Source: Hufsiella ginkgonis (GTDB taxonomy: Bacteria > Bacteroidota > Bacteroidia > Sphingobacteriales > Sphingobacteriaceae). From it: DNA of 64,000 nucleotides. Below the pieces are notes generated by a model that saw nothing but the letters and a program-made list of their open reading frames with translations, was not told where the DNA came from and did not search any database. This document shows, in pieces, positions 16,923 to 24,149 of the stretch. How positions within the stretch are numbered: the first letter of the stretch is position 1; each line of letters begins with the position of its first letter. Location: positions 62,001-126,000 of the forward strand of contig NZ_WVHS01000005.1 of the NCBI RefSeq assembly GCF_009834915.1, given 5' to 3'. The position numbers and the translations under genes were made by a program.

Positions 16923-17618
16923 CTAATAATAAATCCAGGTCTTGTCGTTCTTTCCCTTCAGGGCTTCTTCAATAGGGTAACCTGTATTACCGCATACAAG
17001 CTGCATCAATAGCTTTTTTTTCTCGTCGCCATTAATAAGAACCAGTATCATACGCGCATTGCGTAATACCGGGAATGTCAGGCTCATTCTTGTCGCTGAA
17101 AGCTGAGGGACTTCATTTATAACGACCAGCTCATTAGTTTGCTGTAACGCCTTAGTTCCCGGGAACAGGGAAGCCGTATGCCCATCGTTGCCCATACCGA
17201 GTATGATCAGGTCAAATGCGGGGAGATCGTCTTCGCCTGCAAGCGAACTTATCAGTGCCGAATATTTTTTTGCCGAGAGCGCTGCACCTTCGGCGTGATG
17301 ATACATCGGATAAAAAGAAGAGGGCAATTCTCCAATGACCTGCAGGGCGCTCCAATAATTACTATCCGGATGTTTATCGGGCACGATGCGTTCGTCGACC
17401 CAGCAGAAGCATACCCGCTCCCATTGGTCATTATCCAGGTAGTTACCGGATACCAGTTCTTTAAAAACCATGCCTGGCGTATTTCCACCGGAGATTGCCA
17501 GCACGGCACGCTCCTTAACGGCTAATGTGTTCAAAAGAGCTTCCGCAATAAAGCTTGCAGAAACCAGTACCCATTCTTCCCGGTTCTCGGTCCGGATAAG
17601 CTTACCTAGCGTATTCAA
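16923..17618 (-). CDS. 6-phosphogluconolactonase-like protein (SOL/NagB fold)
   Basis: A 231-residue protein with the family motifs LAISGGNTPGMVFKEL (residues 41-56), CFCWVDERIVPDKHPDSNY, and LIILGMGNDGHTASLFPGT, the last being a strong 6-phosphogluconolactonase signature. The family hydrolyses phospho-sugar lactones. No glucose-6-phosphate dehydrogenase or gluconate dehydrogenase gene accompanies it, unlike housekeeping pgl, so this may be a copy recruited to a sugar-acid pathway. It starts at TTG, overlapping the upstream SDR stop as TTGA; there is no nearby in-frame ATG. Function on 6-phosphogluconolactone itself cannot be excluded. Confidence 0.82.
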   Translation of the reverse strand: MNTLGKLIRTENREEWVLVSASFIAEALLNTLAVKERAVLAISGGNTPGMVFKELVSGNYLDNDQWERVCFCWVDERIVPDKHPDSNYWSALQVIGELPSSFYPMYHHAEGAALSAKKYSALISSLAGEDDLPAFDLIILGMGNDGHTASLFPGTKALQQTNELVVINEVPQLSATRMSLTFPVLRNARMILVLINGDEKKKLLMQLVCGNTGYPIEEALKGKNDKTWIYY

Positions 17619-18499
17619 ATAGTTGGATTATTTCGATAAACCTCTTTTATACATTCCAATATACCTTGCCCCATGTCGATATGGGGATTGGCAATAAGCT
17701 TTTTGCTGATTGTAGGTGCGTAAGAATATGGCGTGAAACGATAATGATGATGGTATTCTCCGCTTTTAAGATTGATACTGACCTTATTACCTAAAATTTC
17801 ATTAATTATTTCGAACAACTCGATCCGCCGTAATTTCTCTGTTCCGGTAAAGATTACATGTTCATTTTTATACTCATCATTTTCGATAATATCGACAGTC
17901 AGCTTTGCCGCATCTGAAGCATGGATATATTCCCTGATCTCGTTTCCATCTCCTCCATGATCTATCCTGCCTGTTGTGACGGCTTTTTCCACCAGGTTAT
18001 AAATATAATTATTATCATAACTCATTTCCGAGTAAACAGATCCGTAGCGTAAAATGGTGAAAGAAAGATCAAATCTGACAGAATATTCCTCGACGATTTT
18101 TTCCGAAGTCAATTTACTGATCCCATAAAAAGACCCTTTATCGCTCATTGCATACGCGCTGCTGGCATACACAAACCGCTGTATACCAGTTTTTACGCAT
18201 GCTTCAAGGATATTGATATTGCCAAGCACGTTAAGCTCCATGGTACGGTACGGATACTTAGTCGACTGATCGAGGTTAGCAAACCCGGCTAAATTTATAA
18301 CGATATCAAATCCTCCCCCGCTAATTTCATCCGACACGCTGACAGCGTCCATTATATCTATATGCTTAAATCGTAGTTCCGGGAACTGTCTCCTTGGCGG
18401 ACTCAGGTCATAAACACTAACGGTATGCGCTCTTCGTCTCAATTCCTCAACGAGGTAAAGACCCAAAAAACCACTACCTCCGAAAATTGCAACATTCAT
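17615..18499 (-). CDS. Extended SDR sugar epimerase/dehydratase
   Basis: A 294-residue extended short-chain dehydrogenase/reductase. The NAD(P) loop is IFGGSGFLG (residues 5-13), Asp31 after the second strand suggests NAD(H), YASSA (111-115) holds the active-site Ser, and YGISK gives Tyr125/Lys129. The C-terminal half resembles nucleotide-sugar epimerases (REYIHASDAAKLTVDII). The substrate could be a nucleotide sugar or a free sugar acid or phosphate. It begins one base after the aldolase gene and overlaps the lactonase gene by four bases, so it is part of the operon. Which carbon it acts on cannot be told. Confidence 0.83.
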   Translation of the reverse strand: MNVAIFGGSGFLGLYLVEELRRRAHTVSVYDLSPPRRQFPELRFKHIDIMDAVSVSDEISGGGFDIVINLAGFANLDQSTKYPYRTMELNVLGNINILEACVKTGIQRFVYASSAYAMSDKGSFYGISKLTSEKIVEEYSVRFDLSFTILRYGSVYSEMSYDNNYIYNLVEKAVTTGRIDHGGDGNEIREYIHASDAAKLTVDIIENDEYKNEHVIFTGTEKLRRIELFEIINEILGNKVSINLKSGEYHHHYRFTPYSYAPTISKKLIANPHIDMGQGILECIKEVYRNNPTI

Positions 18500-18500
18500 A

Positions 18501-19292
18501 TTATTCCTGCCTTACTGCGTCCTTCAACGATTTCATTTCATCTCTTGCCTTATCGCCGAGGAAAAAGAAATCGATACTAAATGCCAGGAAGGTATATCCT
18601 GCATTAAATTTATCTACTGTTTTTTGGTGATCGGAAGAGATCACATGAAAACCGAGCGGCTTCTTTAATCGCTTCGCTATTTCTTCTACTTTGCTGAGCG
18701 CTTCGGCTACGTCGGGGTGCTCATAATTGCCGGGCATACCCATCGAAGCTGAAAGATCATATGGGCCAATGATAATTCCATCGATGCCCTCCACGGCTAA
18801 AATAGATTCCAGGTTATTAACAGAATCGATATGCTCGATCTGCGCAATTACAACGGCTTCATTTTCCAGCCAATCCTGGTATTCCTGGAAACCTGTGCCG
18901 TAATTTTGCGCCCGGTTTAAGCCAACCCCACGTTTTCCTTTTGGCGGATATTTAACAAAATCGACGGCCTGTCTGGCTTCTTCGGCATTCCGGACCGTTG
19001 GCACGATCACGCCATCTGCGCCGGCATCCAACATCCGTTTTATGATCACTTCTTCGTTCTTACTCACCCGCACAAGTGCTTTCATGCCTTTTCCCTGGAT
19101 AAGCGCGATCATATTCATCGCCTGGGAGATGTCGATCGCCGCGTGTTCAAGATCGAGTGTGAGCCATTCAAACCCTGCTGTGGCTAAAATCTCTACAACA
19201 GACTGGTGCGGTATTGTCAACCATGAACCGATAGTAAGCTCACGGCTCGCTAATTTTTTTTTGAGGGACCAGTCAGGCGAAATATTTTTCAT
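18501..19292 (-). CDS. HpcH/HpaI family aldolase (pyruvate-dependent class II)
   Basis: A 263-residue TIM-barrel aldolase. Family landmarks are GSWLTIPHQSVVEILATAGFEW, LDLEHAAID (catalytic His50), LVRVS (Arg75), GVIVPTVRNAEEA, QIEHIDSVNN (metal ligand Glu153) and IIGPYDLSASMG (metal ligand Asp179). Known members reversibly join pyruvate to aldehydes, giving 4-hydroxy-2-keto acids (HpaI, GarL, RhmA). Inside an operon with a CMP-sugar cytidylyltransferase it is a candidate for making the 2-keto-3-deoxy acid skeleton, the step NeuB or KdsA normally performs with PEP. Its ATG lies 20 bases inside the YhcH-like gene. Retro-aldol breakdown is the alternative. Confidence 0.88.
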   Translation of the reverse strand: MKNISPDWSLKKKLASRELTIGSWLTIPHQSVVEILATAGFEWLTLDLEHAAIDISQAMNMIALIQGKGMKALVRVSKNEEVIIKRMLDAGADGVIVPTVRNAEEARQAVDFVKYPPKGKRGVGLNRAQNYGTGFQEYQDWLENEAVVIAQIEHIDSVNNLESILAVEGIDGIIIGPYDLSASMGMPGNYEHPDVAEALSKVEEIAKRLKKPLGFHVISSDHQKTVDKFNAGYTFLAFSIDFFFLGDKARDEMKSLKDAVRQE

Positions 19293-19743
19293 ATATCTTA
19301 ATTACGATTTTATTCACTTCAAGCACTTCGCCGGCCGGGTTTAATGCAGCCAGGTGCGCATCTTCCGGGAAGAACACGGCGAAATAACCGGGCTTTAGCA
19401 TCACCGTTCCCAGGTGCGCGTCTTCGTGCGGATAAAAGAATTCGCAGTCGGAATGTGACGAGTAGGCGGTCCGGGTGGTAAGCTTAGGTCTGTCATAAAC
19501 TTCAATCCGTTCGGTGCCCTGCAGTAAAAACTGGATATCTACATACTGGTTATGCGCCTCAACCATGTTATTATTGTCGTGGCTGGTTTCATACCTCAAT
19601 ATCTTTGCATAGACTTCTTCACCGTTCAAAGGTTTCTCCCCGGTTTCGTGCAAATGTTGTGCAGTAGCTAAAAATGCACTGATAAGCTCAACTGCTTCTG
19701 GCTTGAGCGCCCTGTATAGCTGGTCAATTTTTCCGTAAATCAT
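19273..19743 (-). CDS. YhcH/YjgK/YiaL (DUF386) family protein
   Basis: A 156-residue single-domain beta-barrel (cupin-like) protein. The diagnostic segments are EAHNQYVDIQFLLQGTERI (about residues 61-79) and AVFFPEDAHLAAL, which carry the His, Glu and Asp residues that bind metal in the family. E. coli yhcH is the last gene of the nanATEK-yhcH sialic-acid operon, and family members are suspected sugar isomerases or anomerases acting on sugar acids. Here it sits between the cytidylyltransferase and the aldolase and overlaps the latter by 20 bases. A role in presenting the right ring form of a keto-sugar acid is plausible but unproven. Confidence 0.85.
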   Translation of the reverse strand: MIYGKIDQLYRALKPEAVELISAFLATAQHLHETGEKPLNGEEVYAKILRYETSHDNNNMVEAHNQYVDIQFLLQGTERIEVYDRPKLTTRTAYSSHSDCEFFYPHEDAHLGTVMLKPGYFAVFFPEDAHLAALNPAGEVLEVNKIVIKIYEKYFA

Positions 19744-19745
19744 TA

Positions 19746-20420
19746 TCAGGCGTTTTCCGTCAATATTTTGTACAGTCCCTCAGCAATGATAAAATCCTGC
19801 GGCTCATCAATGTCTACGGCTTCCAGCTTATCAATGGGGTACATGAGTGGTTTAATCCCTATACGTTTCCCATCCGCCTCTTTAAAGGATTGCTTCGTGA
19901 AAATGTAAAAATTCGAATTGTCTTCGAATACCGGGGGCAGGTCTTGTGTACGAAGTAATTCTTTAGGGTTGTGATTTACCGGCCGGCCGTCTTCCCAATA
20001 AAACCTGGTTTGAAACCGTGTTACGGAAAATACGGAATCACATGCTTCACTCGCCAGAAAAGTCTCTAATGCCTTATCAACTGTCGCTATTTTAAGTAAA
20101 GGGCTCGTACTATGGGTTTGTATATATACATCCCCATCCGTTTGGGACATATCATAGCCAATAATGTCGTTCATGGGAACAAAATCGCCCTGGATCTCAA
20201 CGGGCCTATCGACGATTTTTACTGAAGGAAAATTGGCGTTAACATCTTTCTTTATGTTTTCGCTATCTGTATTAATTACGATCTCGCTGATCAGTTTCGA
20301 TTTTAACAGTTCTTTAACCACCACATGATAAAGTGGCTGGCCATTAAATAAGCGTAAGTTTTTATTTTTAACTCGCTCAGAATTTCCCTTCATGGGAACA
20401 AGAGCAATAATTTTTTTCAT
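19746..20420 (-). CDS. CMP-sugar-acid cytidylyltransferase (NeuA/KdsB superfamily)
   Basis: A 224-residue nucleotidyltransferase. The N-terminal CTP loop reads ALVPMKGNSERVKNKNLRLF, which is the (R/K)xxSxRxxxKN signature of acylneuraminate cytidylyltransferases. It is followed by IVINTDSENI, a DVYIQTHSTSPLL segment (the donor-pocket strand) and VDIDEPQDF near the end, where the Asp residues bind Mg2+. The family activates 2-keto-3-deoxy acids such as Neu5Ac, legionaminate, pseudaminate and Kdo as CMP sugars. The length matches the catalytic domain alone. It is the first gene of the operon, and no NeuB homolog is present, so the acid it activates is an open question. Confidence 0.85.
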   Translation of the reverse strand: MKKIIALVPMKGNSERVKNKNLRLFNGQPLYHVVVKELLKSKLISEIVINTDSENIKKDVNANFPSVKIVDRPVEIQGDFVPMNDIIGYDMSQTDGDVYIQTHSTSPLLKIATVDKALETFLASEACDSVFSVTRFQTRFYWEDGRPVNHNPKELLRTQDLPPVFEDNSNFYIFTKQSFKEADGKRIGIKPLMYPIDKLEAVDIDEPQDFIIAEGLYKILTENA

Positions 20421-20512
20421 CTATTAACTAATATGTAATTATGTAATTTGCAATGCAGCAGCTCGTTAAATATTATAAATATAAGAAAAAAACGGCTTTT
20501 TCATTAATTAAG

Positions 20513-20520
20513 CAAATATA
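20513..20520 (-). promoter_or_regulatory. Candidate -7 element TATATTTG of the sugar-acid operon
   Basis: The reverse strand reads TATATTTG, an exact match to TAnnTTTG, 93 bases before the cytidylyltransferase ATG and in very A+T-rich DNA. No clear -33 TTG was found. A hairpin just upstream (20597-20630) supports a transcription boundary here. Confidence 0.4.
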
Positions 20521-20596
20521 AGCACAGTTTTGGTATTAGCGAAAAGAAGGAGAATTTGCGGAGGAAGATCGCTTTAAAATTTACGAAAATCGCCTG

Positions 20597-20630
20597 GGCC
20601 TCCACCGTATAGAGGCACGTTCCGGAGGTC
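20597..20630 (-). terminator. Possible terminator hairpin after the GT2 gene
   Basis: GGCCTCC (20597-20603) pairs with GGAGGTC (20624-20630), one pair being a G-T wobble, seven bases past the GT2 stop codon. On the reverse strand GATTTTCG follows the stem, a poor T-tract. It may separate the 20.6-31.6 kb genes from the sugar-acid operon. Confidence 0.35.
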
Positions 20631-20634
20631 ACAC

Positions 20635-21525
20635 CTATTTCATTTTCGAGAGGTAATAATTCAGGTGTCTTGCCATGTCACACGCGAAGAACACAAAACG
20701 CTGAACCAGGTTCTCTGAGTGGCTTCTAGCATAATAATAACGGTACTTCCAGTAAGAAGAACTGCGAAAGTCGAAGAATCTTGCTTTAAAATCTTTAAGC
20801 GTGTAATTTTTCTTTATATCTATCCCACTGGTTGTTTCCGGGTTAATGTATACAAGTGCTTTATAAGTAACCAAAAGTGGAAAGCCTGCCCGACGCGCTC
20901 TGACTGGTAACTCGGTATCGCCACGATGTTTGAAGTGTTTAAAATCATAAAGACCAACTTTACGGATCACTTCAACCGGTAAAAAAACCCCGCGGCCAAT
21001 CAGGTCAGAAGACGATGTGAGGGTGTTTATATCAACGTCCGACAGCTTCTTTGATGCATTGTACATGGTAGTCTTTGCGCTCCACGGATGCATGAATTTG
21101 CCTCCGTACAAAATGATGTCCCTCGCGTTTACATCTGCTGCAGCACAACCGATCAGCGCTCCGGGATTATCCCGGATCACATCGTAAAAATTCTCAAGCC
21201 AATCCTCGTCAACCAACACATCATCGTTTTGGAGTATCAACCCGTGAAGACGGTCTTTAAAATGCTCCATTGCAAAGCGAATCCCGGCATTTACCGACCC
21301 AGTCCACCACTGGTTTCCTTCTGTACGTACCACATGTACTTTAGGGTAGTTGGAATTTATCCACTCCGAGCTACCGTCGGTGGACGCATCATCAACTACT
21401 ACCAATTCAAACTCGGCTATGCCCCTGCCATTTACCCGGGTAACCGCCTGGTAGATGGCGGCTAAGCCTTTTTTTGTAATTTCAATCCTGTTGTAGATGG
21501 GAATAATAACTGCAATTATGTTCAT
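20635..21525 (-). CDS. GT2 glycosyltransferase, rhamnosyltransferase-like
   Basis: A 296-residue GT-A enzyme: AVIIPIYNRIEIT, LVVVDDASTDGS (41-52), a GNQWWTGSVNAGI loop and the metal-binding NDD at 100-102 (LILQNDDVLVDEDWL). The WWTG-N and NDD pattern is the same branch as the gene at 5564 (WbbL-like). Conserved ELPVRARRAG in the second half would contact the acceptor. It is the last gene of a chain of co-directional genes, ending in a possible hairpin. It likely adds one sugar, perhaps a deoxyhexose, in the repeat unit containing the 3,6-dideoxyhexose; the donor is not determined by sequence. Confidence 0.85.
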   Translation of the reverse strand: MNIIAVIIPIYNRIEITKKGLAAIYQAVTRVNGRGIAEFELVVVDDASTDGSSEWINSNYPKVHVVRTEGNQWWTGSVNAGIRFAMEHFKDRLHGLILQNDDVLVDEDWLENFYDVIRDNPGALIGCAAADVNARDIILYGGKFMHPWSAKTTMYNASKKLSDVDINTLTSSSDLIGRGVFLPVEVIRKVGLYDFKHFKHRGDTELPVRARRAGFPLLVTYKALVYINPETTSGIDIKKNYTLKDFKARFFDFRSSSYWKYRYYYARSHSENLVQRFVFFACDMARHLNYYLSKMK

Positions 21526-21529
21526 GCAT

Positions 21530-22693
21530 CTATTTACTTATCTCTGTATTCGGCCTGCAATTCACAATAGTCGTAATAAAATAGTCTTCAAACGCGCTCA
21601 TCTTCAGAATCTCCATTTTTCCTTCAGTCGTACTCCGGCCGGTATCAAAATGTTTTAACAGGTGGGTTAAATCACCCACGTCGTTATAAATAAACAGGCC
21701 GTCCAGGTTATAATAGCTTCGGGCTGACCCGGGATCTACCACGAGCGGAATGCCGGATAACATAAATTCAATTACCTTGGTAAGCACGCCCGACGAAGGT
21801 TGGTTGTAAAGTACTACTCCCTTACACCCGGCAAGTTTTTGCTGAAGGACCTCATTGCTGAGCGTCCCCAAAATATTAAAATTCGCCAGGCCGGAATACT
21901 CAGCGTTAAAGCGCTCAGTTCCATAACCGGCGAGGTCGATCACCACTTCACCTAAGCGCCCTTCGAGGTTATCAATTAACTTCTTCATCCCCAAATAGGT
22001 AGGCAGGTTAGTTGCCGTACCTATTAATAAAAAATTTCCCGTGGACCGCCTTTTTTTCCTGATCTCTTCAAAGTAATTTACCACTTCTGTTACCGGATAA
22101 TATGGCAGATAGTGTGCCTTTACACCATGTAAATTAAGAAGCCACTCTTCCTCTCTCGCGATTGCAAAGGTGTGTAAAGCGGTCGACTTTAACATCTTCA
22201 TTTCATTGGGAAGCCAGGCTGGTGCCGTCTTACTATGTAAAAAGCTCTTGCGACCGGGGACAAGTGATTCTAAATTATGCGGGATAGCAAAAACCGGCAG
22301 TTTGTGTTTCTTCAACAGGAACGCAAGCAGAAAGAACCGATCATAAGTGCTCTCCCATATAAAAGCATGGTAATTATTTTTCAGCATTGGTTTCACGCTG
22401 GTTACGAAATAGCGGTAACTAAACCCGATAAATAATATCTCCTGCGGAAATGGTTTTATAAAAATCCTTGCCTCGATGCAGAATTTCACGAAATACAAGG
22501 CGTATAACGGCGCTCTTAATAACTTATAGATCGTCGGCTTGGAGTCTGAATGTTCCCAGTTAAGGCTATCTAAAATAAATCCGCGTCGTTGGAGCAGTTC
22601 TACAACCTGGGCTGTCCGTCGTTCTCCACCATGTCCAAATGGCTTTGCCTTAAATGGAGAGTGATGAAGAATACGTAATCCTTTTTCCTGCAT
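21530..22693 (-). CDS. GT-B glycosyltransferase (GT4-like)
   Basis: A 387-residue protein starting at the ATG at 22693. A TTG at 22726 would add 11 residues and leave only one base after the Wzx stop, so the start is not certain. The N-terminal half has GHGGERRTAQVVELLQRRG, a glycine-rich acceptor loop, and the middle has IPHNLESLVPG. In the C-terminal half, FLLIGTATNLPTYLG, LAGYGTERF and SGVLTKVIEFMLSGIPLVV match the donor-site region of GT4 enzymes, with Glu in KVIEFM in place of a full EX7E. It lies between a Wzx and a GT2 gene. The donor is unknown. Confidence 0.78.
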   Translation of the reverse strand: MQEKGLRILHHSPFKAKPFGHGGERRTAQVVELLQRRGFILDSLNWEHSDSKPTIYKLLRAPLYALYFVKFCIEARIFIKPFPQEILFIGFSYRYFVTSVKPMLKNNYHAFIWESTYDRFFLLAFLLKKHKLPVFAIPHNLESLVPGRKSFLHSKTAPAWLPNEMKMLKSTALHTFAIAREEEWLLNLHGVKAHYLPYYPVTEVVNYFEEIRKKRRSTGNFLLIGTATNLPTYLGMKKLIDNLEGRLGEVVIDLAGYGTERFNAEYSGLANFNILGTLSNEVLQQKLAGCKGVVLYNQPSSGVLTKVIEFMLSGIPLVVDPGSARSYYNLDGLFIYNDVGDLTHLLKHFDTGRSTTEGKMEILKMSAFEDYFITTIVNCRPNTEISK

Positions 22694-22727
22694 TTTCTTA
22701 TAACTGTATTGAAGGGGACTTAACAAA

Positions 22728-24149
22728 TTACGGCTTTACCAAACTGTATTTACGCCATGATACATAGCCACCTACCGTTAGGATAGCGATGAACATTAAT
22801 ATCTTTATGCCCATCTGCATGCCCGTAACCGAGATGGATATGGCATAAGCAACGGCAAAGAACGCGCTTAATTTCATAAAGAACATGATTGATAATTCAT
22901 TTTTTAGATACCGGTAAACAGCGAGCACGCTGAAGAAGAACGTAAGCACCGTCGAACCCAGGAACGCAGCAGATAAATACTCAGCGCCATATTGAGATCC
23001 ATACCATAAAATGGGCACCTGTAACATTGCACATAAAATGGATAGATAGCTTAATTCACGTTGCCTGTTAATTGCCCCTAATAAGGTACCGATTAAACAT
23101 ACCAGGGCGTAAAGCGCCATGTACCAGCACTGATAACCTAGTACCAGGCCGGTGTTTACATATTTTTCTCCGTAAATAAACAATACGATCTCCTTAAGGA
23201 AAAAAGTAACCCCGAACGCGCCTACTACGCCGATTAGAGACATAATAATGAAAATATTCTTGGTACGCCTGATAAAGGACTGCCTGTCTGAAACGAATAA
23301 GGACGATAAATTGGGGAACAGGGAAACCAACGCCGTATTAAGGACCAAGCTAAGCGGTGAAAGCACCCTGTTGGCGATATTGTAATAAGCAACTTGTGCC
23401 AGGCCAGCCCTATGTTCGAGAAATAACACCGGGATTTGATTACTAAGTAAGGTTAACAAGGCCAGGTAGTAATAGGGCATCGATTCCCTGGCGATGTGGC
23501 GGGCATCGCTCCTGAGATGCTGCATGTTGCTTTCCCCGGTAAAATACTTGAACCGGTACACCGAATAGATATATATAGCCGTTTTAGCGAAGTTCAGCAT
23601 CGCAAAAACGCCAAACAGGATATTCAAAGTCATGTAATGCGCCGGCATTACCAGGATGATGATAACCCAAAAAACGTTATTGGCCAGGCTTATCACGCCT
23701 GTAAACTCCATTTTTTCGAGGCCAAATGCTACGCCTTCGATTAGCTCGTAGAGGGCCGAAATCACGATACTAAAAAAAGTTAACGCAAATAATAAGCCGC
23801 CGTAATCTTTATTGAAAAAATAATAACTGGTGTACAAAATCAGCGCAGCTATTATACCGAAGGATCGGACCGTTAGCGAGGATATGAACACCTTTTTCGA
23901 ATTTTCTTTATCCCGTGCAATCGTCCGGACTACAATATTTTTGAGTCCCAAAGATGCAACCACCACAAAAATAGTGACATGAAGCTGCAGCAAGTTATAT
24001 GATCCATAGGTGTCGGTAGACAGGTATCTCGCAATCTTGATACTGGTAAGTATGCTTAAAACCTGGGATATAATATTACTGGCCGTAAGAATGGAGAAAT
24101 TTCTAAAAAAAGTACTGTTCCTAAAGGACTTCATTGCAGAGATCTTCAT
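22728..24149 (-). CDS. Polysaccharide flippase, Wzx/MOP family
   Basis: A 473-residue membrane protein with about 12-14 hydrophobic segments. Its opening, FSILTASNIISQVLSILTSIKIARYL then TYGSYNLLQ, is the standard start of Wzx/RfbX-type proteins (the RYLS.D.YG motif). It flips the undecaprenyl-diphosphate-linked unit built by neighbouring transferases to the periplasm. The gene overlaps the upstream GT2 by four bases and is followed one base later by a GT-B frame, placing it firmly in the operon carrying the dideoxyhexose genes. It is full-length, unlike the flippase cut by the left edge. Confidence 0.9.
   Translation of the reverse strand: MKISAMKSFRNSTFFRNFSILTASNIISQVLSILTSIKIARYLSTDTYGSYNLLQLHVTIFVVVASLGLKNIVVRTIARDKENSKKVFISSLTVRSFGIIAALILYTSYYFFNKDYGGLLFALTFFSIVISALYELIEGVAFGLEKMEFTGVISLANNVFWVIIILVMPAHYMTLNILFGVFAMLNFAKTAIYIYSVYRFKYFTGESNMQHLRSDARHIARESMPYYYLALLTLLSNQIPVLFLEHRAGLAQVAYYNIANRVLSPLSLVLNTALVSLFPNLSSLFVSDRQSFIRRTKNIFIIMSLIGVVGAFGVTFFLKEIVLFIYGEKYVNTGLVLGYQCWYMALYALVCLIGTLLGAINRQRELSYLSILCAMLQVPILWYGSQYGAEYLSAAFLGSTVLTFFFSVLAVYRYLKNELSIMFFMKLSAFFAVAYAISISVTGMQMGIKILMFIAILTVGGYVSWRKYSLVKP

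Noticed and set aside
12874-20420. Interpretation as a sialic-acid catabolic (nan-like) operon
   Set aside because: YhcH and an aldolase would allow it, but a cytidylyltransferase and two glycosyltransferases in the same run point to synthesis, and no transporter, NanA, NanK or NanE is present. It is kept as the main alternative.
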